From: Clostridia bacterium
GTDB taxonomy: Bacteria > Bacillota_A > Clostridia > Oscillospirales > CAG-272
Direction: 5' to 3'
Length of the DNA stretch: 5,430 nucleotides
Assembly (NCBI GenBank): GCA_017533545.1
Contig: JAFXHW010000097.1
Coordinates: 1-5,430 of the forward strand
Under the pieces are notes generated by a model that saw only the letters and a list, made by a program, of their open reading frames with translations, did no database searches and was not told the DNA's origin. Shown here piece by piece: positions 1 to 4,113 of the stretch (position 1 is its first letter; each line of letters starts with the position of its first letter). The position numbers were made by a program, and so were the translations under genes.

Positions 1-213
1 AAGTCCGCTTCGGCCAAACACGAGTGCGACCACATCATCGCGTCCCGCCGAGATGGCGACGCCCGTCGTGACCTTGGCGATCTCGCCGACTCCGATGACG
101 ATGTCCTCGTCGATGCAGGTGCAAAGATCGCAGTCGGCGGATCCGCTTGTGGCGTATTTGGGAATGATCGCGCCATCGCGTACGGCCTTTATTTTAACGT
201 CAAGCTTGTTCAT
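1..213 (-). CDS. dut: dUTP diphosphatase (dUTPase), N-terminal part, cut by window edge
   Basis: Hydrolyses dUTP to dUMP and pyrophosphate in the cytoplasm, keeping uracil out of DNA and supplying dUMP for thymidylate synthesis. Seen: 71 codons read leftward from ATG 213 to the window edge with no stop. The residues follow trimeric dUTPases such as E. coli Dut: a KLDVKI opening strand (3-8), PKYATSGSADCDL (18-30, motif 1) and a GRSGL motif 2 start (67-71). Motif 1 is usually SAGxDL; here the Gly is Asp and the next residue is Cys, but the following Asp and Leu are kept. Motifs 3-5, including the catalytic Asp, lie outside the window, so activity cannot be judged. The start is firm: AAGGAG at 220-225 sits 6 nt before the ATG. 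It lies 102 nt downstream of the U32 gene on the same strand, probably in one operon, with two hairpins in the gap. Confidence 0.9.
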   Translation of the reverse strand, partial: MNKLDVKIKAVRDGAIIPKYATSGSADCDLCTCIDEDIVIGVGEIAKVTTGVAISAGRDDVVALVFGRSGL

Positions 214-246
214 TTTGAGCTCCTTAATATGTATTGGTGATTCTCT

Positions 247-269
247 CAGGCGCTTCGTGCCTGCTTTTT
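247..269 (+). terminator. Short hairpin followed by T5, in the U32-dut gap
   Basis: CAGGCGC (247-253), loop TTC, GTGCCTG (257-263) form a 7-bp stem with one G-T pair, followed on the plus strand by C and five T (265-269). The T-run is on the strand opposite to dut and the U32 gene, and no plus-strand gene ends here. It could stop antisense transcription, or act only as an mRNA hairpin between the two genes. The stem is clear; the terminator role is weak. Confidence 0.35.
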
Positions 270-280
270 AACGGGGAGAG

Positions 281-307
281 GATCGTTTCGCTTTCATCGA
301 AGCGATC
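281..307 (-). other. 10-bp stem-loop downstream of the U32 gene
   Basis: GATCGTTTCG (281-290) and CGAAGCGATC (298-307) pair over 10 bp with one G-T and a 7-nt loop. It begins 9 nt beyond the U32 stop codon in the direction of transcription. Neither strand has a proper T-run after it, so it does not look like a simple intrinsic terminator. An mRNA-stabilising or processing hairpin that sets U32 and dut levels apart is a reasonable inference. Confidence 0.45.
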
Positions 308-315
308 GTCTTTCC

Positions 316-2022
316 CTATTTAATTCTCTTGAAATTGCCCTTCATTTCGCGTTTTTCGGTGTATCCGACGATCACGCGCTCACATTCGGCGGCGCTTTCG
401 GTGGTAAAAATGAAGTGGCGGTTGAAGATGAAGGCGTCGCGAAGATCCTTTTCGCGATCGGCCATCCAGATCGGCGCGGAATTGAGCAGAATATCGCGTC
501 CGCCCTCGTTTATTATGCGGAAAGTTACTCCCTTTTCGTCGCGGATCTCTGATCGCATGACCGATTTTTCAAGAGTCATCAGAGGCAGATACCCATAAAC
601 GATGGCCGCTTTTGCACCGGTGATGTCGCGCAGGCGGGGCAGCGTGAGCTCGGGCGAAAGGATGATATCCTCAAATTCGTCGGCGATGGCCGCGAGTGAG
701 CCGCGGTTTGCGGCGTTGAAGCGATAGTCGCCGTGGCAGACGTATCCGTGCTTCTTTGCAAGGGCGATATGCCCGATGTTTCCCACCATCGCGTGGCGTG
801 CGCCCTTGTCAAATGCCTCTTTAAGTGCAATTTCAACCTTTTCGATCTCGCTGTCGGGGATAACGGGGGGAATCAGCACGCCGTCGCACACCGAATTTGC
901 CTTTTCGTAGATGTCAAGGGGAAGATAGATGCGCGAAAAGAAGCTTTCGGCACTCTTCGGAATCGATTTTACGTTGTAAAAGCGGGCGGTGTTCTGCTTG
1001 ATCTTCTGCGGAGCGACCGAGTCGAATTCGATCTTTCCCTCGGGTAAGCTGACCTTTTCCCTGTTGATTTCATATTTTTTGCCGTGCGACAGATCGAGGA
1101 ACTTTTCGCTTCTTTCGCTCTTTTGGTTTTCTGCCCTCATACCCAGCATTTTCTGGTCGATCTTTCCCTCAAAATAGCCGTCGGTAAAGCCGTCACGAGA
1201 GAAAACGCGGGCCATTTTGTCGATCTCGCTCTTTGTTGCATTCCGTCTTTCGTCGAGCAGACGGCGGTAGGTGGAGGTGACCGAATAGACGTAGTCGGGC
1301 GATTTAAGACGTCCCTCAATTTTTAGCGATGCGACGCCGCTGTCGATGATATCGCGCAGGTGAAAAGCCAGGCAGTTGTCGCGCAGGCTGAGCGGATGAT
1401 TTCCGCTGTATTTCATGCGGCAGGGCTGTGCGCACTCGCCGCGATTGCCGCTTCTGCCGCCCATCGCCCAACTGCAAAGGCACTGCCCCGAATGGGAAAC
1501 GCAGAGCGCGCCGTGAACGAACATCTCGATCTCGATGGGCGATTTTTCAACTGTGGAGCGGATGTTTTCCTTCGAAAGTTCGCGCGCGACCACCATGCGT
1601 GAAAAGCCGCGCTTTTCAAGCTCGATCCCCGCAAGATGATTGTGCGAGGAGAGCTGGGTGGAGGCGTGAAGCTCAAAATCGGGGATATATTTTTTTATTG
1701 ACGATGCAAGCCCGAGGTCGGACACGATGAGGGCGTCCACGCCCGATTCGTAAAGGAAAACAGCGTATCTTATTGCCTCGTCGCATTCGCGGTCGAAAAC
1801 GATGGTGTTGAGCGTGACGTAAATGCGCGATCCGGCGTCGTGACAGCGCAAAACGGCATCGCGCAGAGCGCTGTCGTCAAAGTTTTTTGCTCTCATTCGC
1901 GCGTTGAGCAGCCGTCCGCCGAGATAAACTGCATCGGCGCCGCCGCGCAGCGCGGCGATCAGCGCTTCGGGAGTGCCCGCGGGTGCGAGCAGCTCGGGCA
2001 AGAGTAGTGTTTTTTCTTTCAT
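316..2022 (-). CDS. U32 family protein (annotated as peptidase/collagenase; probable RNA hydroxylation enzyme)
   Basis: 568 residues. The opening LLAPAGTPEALIAALRGGAD (11-30) followed by AVYLGG (31-36) is the typical U32 barrel start. The family signature is at 166-184 (EMF, HGALC, SGQC). Cysteines at 174, 181, 183, 197, 201 and 217 could supply the ligands of the Fe-S cluster known in U32 relatives. KIEGRLKSPDYV (234-245) and FSRDGFTDGYF (274-284) are further family blocks. A second half (about 340-568) has GNIGHIALAKKHG, LSPELTLPRLRDI and AIVYGYLPLM, as in longer clostridial U32 proteins. Studied members TrhP and RlhA are needed for 5-hydroxylation of tRNA U34 and 23S rRNA C2501; peptidase activity is poorly supported. 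Which RNA this one acts on cannot be read here, so no symbol is given. ATG 2022 lies 13 nt after the zapA stop with no Shine-Dalgarno sequence, suggesting translational coupling. Confidence 0.9.
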   Translation of the reverse strand: MKEKTLLLPELLAPAGTPEALIAALRGGADAVYLGGRLLNARMRAKNFDDSALRDAVLRCHDAGSRIYVTLNTIVFDRECDEAIRYAVFLYESGVDALIVSDLGLASSIKKYIPDFELHASTQLSSHNHLAGIELEKRGFSRMVVARELSKENIRSTVEKSPIEIEMFVHGALCVSHSGQCLCSWAMGGRSGNRGECAQPCRMKYSGNHPLSLRDNCLAFHLRDIIDSGVASLKIEGRLKSPDYVYSVTSTYRRLLDERRNATKSEIDKMARVFSRDGFTDGYFEGKIDQKMLGMRAENQKSERSEKFLDLSHGKKYEINREKVSLPEGKIEFDSVAPQKIKQNTARFYNVKSIPKSAESFFSRIYLPLDIYEKANSVCDGVLIPPVIPDSEIEKVEIALKEAFDKGARHAMVGNIGHIALAKKHGYVCHGDYRFNAANRGSLAAIADEFEDIILSPELTLPRLRDITGAKAAIVYGYLPLMTLEKSVMRSEIRDEKGVTFRIINEGGRDILLNSAPIWMADREKDLRDAFIFNRHFIFTTESAAECERVIVGYTEKREMKGNFKRIK

Positions 2023-2035
2023 TTCAGCAGGTCAC

Positions 2036-2344
2036 TCACGGTTTTGTGAGGTATTTTTGTCTGATTTCGGCGAGCTGTGCTTTAAGAGATTCGTTTTCTT
2101 CCTTGAGCGCTTCATTTTCTTCGCGAAGCTCGTCCGCTTTGAGGCGTGTTTTTAAGTTGTCGTCGAGGTAATCGAGGGCGCAGAACATTACGGCCTCGGT
2201 CTTTGTGCAGCGTTTTGAGGTCATAACGATCTGTTTCATGCGCGCGTCGATCAGCTTTGCGAGTCCGAGTACGTATTCCTGCGACTCTTCGGTGACAATG
2301 CTCAGCTCAACTCCGCCGATCTCAACAGTGTATCTTTCCTTCAT
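2036..2344 (-). CDS. zapA: Cell division protein ZapA
   Basis: A small cytoplasmic protein that binds FtsZ and promotes bundling of its filaments at the division ring. Seen: 102 residues with the ZapA plan, namely an N-terminal strand pair (RYTVEIGGVELSIVTEES, 4-21), a helix carrying LAKLIDARMKQI (28-39), an AVMFCALDYLDDNLK helix (51-65), then a charged coiled coil rich in E, K and L (about 66-96) used for dimer and tetramer formation. The ATG at 2344 is preferred: AAAGG at 2356-2360 is 11 nt upstream. An in-frame TTG at 2353 would add three residues but is only 2 nt from that sequence. It is first in the leftward transcript and lies directly before the U32 gene, an order common in Clostridia. 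Identity rests on fold pattern and context. Confidence 0.88.
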   Translation of the reverse strand: MKERYTVEIGGVELSIVTEESQEYVLGLAKLIDARMKQIVMTSKRCTKTEAVMFCALDYLDDNLKTRLKADELREENEALKEENESLKAQLAEIRQKYLTKP

Positions 2345-2396
2345 TTTACACAATACCTTTCATTCGTTTAAAAAAGAGTATACTATCTTATTATAT

Positions 2397-2425
2397 ATTA
2401 TAATACAAAAAAATTGATTTGAAAA
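2397..2425 (-). promoter_or_regulatory. Sigma-A-type promoter for zapA-U32(-dut)
   Basis: On the minus strand TTTTCA (2420-2425, four of six matches to the -35 consensus) is separated by 17 bp from a perfect TATAAT (2397-2402). Transcription would start near 2390, giving a leader of about 45 nt before the zapA ATG. Spacing and the exact -10 make it a good candidate. The surroundings are very A/T-rich, so other starts are possible. Confidence 0.6.
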
Positions 2426-2435
2426 GCCTTTTTTG

Positions 2436-2490
2436 AAAAAAACCCCTGGCGGGGGGCAAAACCCCCTGCGGGGCGCCCCTGCGGGGGGCG
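2436..2490 (-). repeat. GC-rich triple hairpin block with minus-strand T7
   Basis: Three short palindromic units of the form CCCC-TG(G)C-GGGG occur at 2443-2454, 2463-2473 and 2476-2486, inside a region otherwise rich in A and T. The last two combine into a larger near-palindrome centred on GGGGCGCCCC (about 2462-2487). Read leftward, the first unit gives a CCCC/GGGG stem followed by seven T (2436-2442), a terminator-like arrangement just upstream of the zapA promoter. It may shield zapA from leftward read-through, or it may be one copy of a dispersed palindromic repeat. No gene lies in it. Confidence 0.55.
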
Positions 2491-2525
2491 TAAACGGATA
2501 GTTGTCATCTGTAATCAACATACAG

Positions 2526-2549
2526 ACACACGAAGATTAATCTAGGCAG
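2526..2549. repeat. 24-bp direct repeat, copy 1, with palindrome AGATTAATCT
   Basis: This 24-bp stretch recurs exactly at 2579-2602. After it, one mismatch (T against A at 2550) is followed by a shared GGGAA, so the similarity covers about 30 bp. Its core, AGATTAATCT (2534-2543), is a perfect 10-bp palindrome of the kind bound by dimeric regulators. The function is unknown. Confidence 0.8.
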
Positions 2550-2552
2550 TGG

Positions 2553-2754
2553 GAATTTTCGCGTCAGCGAAATTCTTTACACACGAAGATTAATCTAGGC
2601 AGAGGGAAATTAGCTGTTTTTGACTTGTGAAGCAAGACAAAATTCATTCGTCAAGAATGAAAAGCGAATTTTCTAAGGCTACACGCTTGCGAGTTGCCTT
2701 TTGAATCCGAGCGACAGCGAGGATTCTATGGACACCTCTTCCTTTTGGGAGAGG
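2553..2754. repeat. Gene-free tract of successive stem-loops
   Basis: No credible gene is visible here. Instead there is a chain of short hairpins: 2553-2575 (GAATTTTCGC with GCGAAATTC), 2624-2636 (CTTG with CAAG), 2643-2661 (TTCATTC with GAATGAA), 2703-2726 (GAATCC with GGATTC) and 2735-2754 (CCTCTTCC with GGGAGAGG, TTTT loop). Such density suggests a degenerate non-autonomous mobile element or a dispersed intergenic repeat, but no transposase or clean target-site duplication was found. Confidence 0.45.
2579..2602. repeat. 24-bp direct repeat, copy 2
   Basis: Exact second copy of the 2526-2549 repeat, 53 bp downstream, which is about five helical turns, so the two palindromes (2534-2543 and 2587-2596) lie on the same DNA face. 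The 29-bp interval holds a stem-loop (2553-2562 with 2567-2575, one bulged T). A nine-base piece, ACGAAGATT, also occurs inverted at 2798-2806. Confidence 0.8.
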
Positions 2755-2811
2755 GAGAATTTGCACTATGCTTGCCCTATCCCGTAGAAGGCGAAAAAAT
2801 CTTCGTTAAAA

Positions 2812-2910
2812 ATATTATTCACCCTTCTTCGACGTATAGTGGTCAAAAATCGTGTCAACCACTACATTTAGTAACTGTCAAAAATTATGATAAAATATTG
2901 TGAATAATAT
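2812..2910. repeat. 11-bp perfect inverted repeat with DnaA-box-like ends
   Basis: ATATTATTCAC (2812-2822) and its exact inverse GTGAATAATAT (2900-2910) bracket 77 bp. The right arm extends to TGTGAATAA (2899-2907), which reads TTATTCACA on the minus strand and fits the DnaA-box pattern TTATNCACA. The left arm gives TTATTCACC (2815-2823), one mismatch away. They could be DnaA sites, the arms of a hairpin, or a regulator site upstream of rpmH. The repeat is certain; the meaning is not. Confidence 0.5.
2837..2864. repeat. 7-bp stem-loop inside the inverted repeat
   Basis: TAGTGGT (2837-2843) pairs with ACCACTA (2858-2864) across a 14-nt loop. TGTCAA occurs at 2853-2858 and again at 2876-2881, that is TTGACA on the minus strand, but neither has a -10 element at the right distance. 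It may be an operator-like site ahead of the rpmH promoter. Confidence 0.35.
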
Positions 2911-2931
2911 GAATATTTTATGTAAATGCCC

Positions 2932-2961
2932 TTGACAAATACTTGACTTTATGTATATAAT
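2932..2961 (+). promoter_or_regulatory. Strong sigma-A promoter for rpmH-rnpA-yidD-yidC
   Basis: A perfect TTGACA (2932-2937) and a perfect TATAAT (2956-2961) are separated by 18 bp. A second overlapping TATAAT follows at 2961-2966. Transcription should begin near 2968-2974, leaving a leader of about 95-100 nt. Consensus hexamers suit the high expression of a ribosomal protein gene. The sequence upstream (2859-2930) is A/T-rich and could serve as an UP element. Confidence 0.82.
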
Positions 2962-2969
2962 ATAATTCA

Positions 2970-3067
2970 CGGTCGTAATTTGTCCGTAAAATTATGCTCA
3001 TTCGGGGGGCTTCCCGAATAAAAATTTCGGGGGACTTGCCCTTGACAATAAAAAGGAGGTGCGCGCA
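2970..3067 (+). promoter_or_regulatory. rpmH leader with two mutually exclusive hairpins
   Basis: The untranslated leader holds an imperfect tandem repeat, about 15 nt at 3001-3015 and 3026-3040, both starting TTCGGGGG. Hairpin A pairs ATTCGGG (3000-3006) with CCCGAAT (3013-3019). Hairpin B pairs CCCGAA (3013-3018) with TTCGGG (3026-3031). Both use the same C-rich strand, so only one can form at a time. Further on, CCTT (3040-3043) can weakly pair with AAGG of the Shine-Dalgarno sequence (3053-3059). This is compatible with a leader switch controlling L34 translation. No T-run follows, so control would be translational or by RNA stability rather than by termination. Structure is seen; function is inferred. 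Confidence 0.45.
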
Positions 3068-3202
3068 ATGAAAAGAACTTACCAGCCCAAGAAGAGACAG
3101 CGCAGTGTAGAACACGGCTTCAGAAAGAGAATGGCTACCGCCAACGGCAGAAAGGTGCTCAAGAGAAGACGCGCCAAAGGTAGAAAACAGCTCACATTAT
3201 AA
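3068..3202 (+). CDS. rpmH: 50S ribosomal protein L34
   Basis: A small, very basic protein of the large ribosomal subunit that packs against 23S rRNA. All 44 residues are present, the usual bacterial length. Recognisable blocks are MKRTYQP at the start, [20 protein letters not shown] (16-35) in the middle and AKGRKQLTL at the end. About 40% of residues are Lys or Arg. Codons for Arg are mostly AGA, unlike the CGC-leaning genes nearby, as often seen in highly expressed r-protein genes. The start is certain: AAGGAGGT at 3053-3060 lies 7 nt before ATG 3068. It is the first gene of the rightward group and is followed by a 204-nt structured spacer before rnpA. Confidence 0.97.
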   Translation: MKRTYQPKKRQRSVEHGFRKRMATANGRKVLKRRRAKGRKQLTL

Positions 3203-3205
3203 TTT

Positions 3206-3313
3206 GGGCGCAAGCAAAGAGGCGCGCGAAGGCAATACGCTGTCGTGCGCCCTTCTGTTACGGTTTTATTTCGGCAAAACGGTACGATTTATCGAAAGAG
3301 TGCCTTTTTGCCG
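3206..3313 (+). other. Stem-loops in the rpmH-rnpA spacer
   Basis: Two stems follow the rpmH stop codon. GGGCGCA (3206-3212) pairs with TGCGCCC (3246-3252), and CGGCAAAA (3272-3279) pairs with TTTTGCCG (3306-3313). The first begins only 3 nt after the stop codon and may protect the short rpmH message from 3' exonucleases after processing. Neither is followed directly by a clear T-run. The loops are long (33 and 26 nt), so stability should be computed. Confidence 0.4.
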
Positions 3314-3332
3314 GATTTCATTTCGATGAATC

Positions 3333-3388
3333 GGAAAATGGAAAGGAAAGCGTCTTTTGTTTTCCGTCTGTTTTCCTTTTTTATTTTT
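3333..3388 (+). terminator. Terminator-like attenuator between rpmH and rnpA
   Basis: GGAAAA (3333-3338) pairs with TTTTCC (3371-3376). Inside, GGAAAGCG (3345-3352) pairs with TGTTTTCC (3358-3365), with two G-T pairs. The long hairpin is followed at once by TTTTTTATTTTT (3377-3388), the form of an intrinsic terminator. No promoter is apparent in the 18 nt left before rnpA, so it is best read as partial: most transcripts would end after L34 and a minority continue into rnpA, yidD and yidC. The stem is A/U-rich and so of modest strength. Confidence 0.6.
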
Positions 3389-3406
3389 GAAGGGCGGATA
3401 TTTAAA

Positions 3407-3808
3407 ATGAAACAAACCGCTATTCGTGAAAATCATCTCTATTCGAAGGCCTATGCAAAGGGCAAAAAGCAGTCGGCGCGAAACCTGACCGTTTACGTCC
3501 TTCGCGATACTCACGCAGGTCTTTTAAAGCGCCAGAATCCGCAAAAACAGTTTTTGAACAGAGTCGGGCTCACCGTATCGAAAAAGATCGGCGGAGCTGT
3601 CGAGCGCAACCGCGCAAAGCGGGTCATCCGCGAGGCATACCGTCTTTTGGAGCGCGATTACGGTATCAAAAAAGGATATCTCATCGTCATCGTCGCACGC
3701 GAGAGCGCGTCGCGCGTTAAGATGCAGCTCATTTTGGACGATCTGATCTACGCCTTTACCAAGCTGGGCATGATCGACAAGAAAGCCGACGAGGACGGCG
3801 AGCAATGA
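3407..3808 (+). CDS. rnpA: Ribonuclease P protein component
   Basis: Protein subunit of RNase P; it binds the catalytic RNA and helps it recognise the 5' leader of precursor tRNAs. 133 residues, slightly above the usual 110-120 because of an acidic tail ([10 protein letters not shown]). The family signature [16 protein letters not shown] (64-79) holds the RNR box (67-69) and the following Lys/Arg that contact RNA. The N-terminal helix and strand ([20 protein letters not shown], 8-27) and [16 protein letters not shown] (49-64) also match. ATG 3407 is chosen: it gives the normal N-terminus and has AAGGGCGG about 8-10 nt upstream. An in-frame start at 3245 would add 54 unrelated residues across the attenuator. 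Its stop overlaps the yidD start (ATGA), so the two are translationally coupled. Confidence 0.95.
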   Translation: MKQTAIRENHLYSKAYAKGKKQSARNLTVYVLRDTHAGLLKRQNPQKQFLNRVGLTVSKKIGGAVERNRAKRVIREAYRLLERDYGIKKGYLIVIVARESASRVKMQLILDDLIYAFTKLGMIDKKADEDGEQ

Positions 3809-4062
3809 TCCGCCTTCGTGACATACCGAAAAAGGCGTTTATTCTGCTGATAAAGGGGTATCGCAAATTTATCTCCCCTCAAAAGAGCAGACCGAGCTGT
3901 ATATTTTATCCGACCTGCTCCGAATACGCCATCGAGGCCCTTGAAAAGCGGGGCTTTTTCGTGGGAACTGCACTCACCGTATGGAGGCTGCTCCGATGCA
4001 ATCCCTTCAACAACCACGGCGGATACGATCCCGTTCCCGAAAAGAAGAAAAAGAGCAAATAA
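3805..4062 (+). CDS. yidD: Membrane protein insertion efficiency factor YidD
   Basis: A small, inner-leaflet-associated protein thought to assist YidC and Sec in inserting membrane proteins. 85 residues with every family block: an amphipathic basic N-terminus (residues 1-21), YRKFISP (19-25), [19 protein letters not shown] (32-50) and [19 protein letters not shown] (60-78). Conserved cysteines are at 32, 38 and 65. The C-terminus is a short Lys-rich tail. Its ATG overlaps the rnpA stop by four bases, and yidC follows after 51 nt, the standard Gram-positive order. No transmembrane helix is evident beyond the amphipathic start, as expected for the family. Confidence 0.95.
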   Translation: MIRLRDIPKKAFILLIKGYRKFISPQKSRPSCIFYPTCSEYAIEALEKRGFFVGTALTVWRLLRCNPFNNHGGYDPVPEKKKKSK

Positions 4063-4113
4063 TCCACATAACGTCGAAAACAATCTATTATTATATAAAA
4101 GGAAACGAAGAAA

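Noticed and set aside
2526..2602. Minimal CRISPR array (24-bp repeat, 29-bp spacer)
   Set aside because: Only two copies; the would-be spacer is itself a hairpin, the repeat core is a perfect palindrome, and no cas gene is nearby.
2694..2903. Rightward 69-codon reading frame from TTG
   Set aside because: It lies across hairpin repeats, has no Shine-Dalgarno sequence, and its residues resemble translated repeat DNA rather than a protein family.
3042..3047. Second TTGACA as an extra rpmH promoter
   Set aside because: No -10 hexamer lies 16-19 bp downstream; that position falls on the rpmH start codon. It is part of a 12-bp repeat (TGCCCTTGACAA at 2927-2938 and 3037-3048).
2345..3067. tRNA or other standard RNA gene in the large intergenic region
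   Set aside because: I saw no T-loop GGTTCRA-type motif or cloverleaf spacing; the hairpins present are short and separate.
2918..3115. Leftward 65-codon reading frame
   Set aside because: It runs antisense through the rpmH promoter, leader and start, which are well supported on the other strand.
3245..3406. N-terminal extension of RnpA by 54 residues
   Set aside because: The residues do not match RnpA, and the stretch is occupied by stem-loops and a terminator-like hairpin; ATG 3407 has its own ribosome binding site.
4060..4068. DnaA box TAATCCACA at the yidD stop codon
   Set aside because: It has a mismatch at a conserved position, is isolated, and overlaps coding sequence; likely chance.
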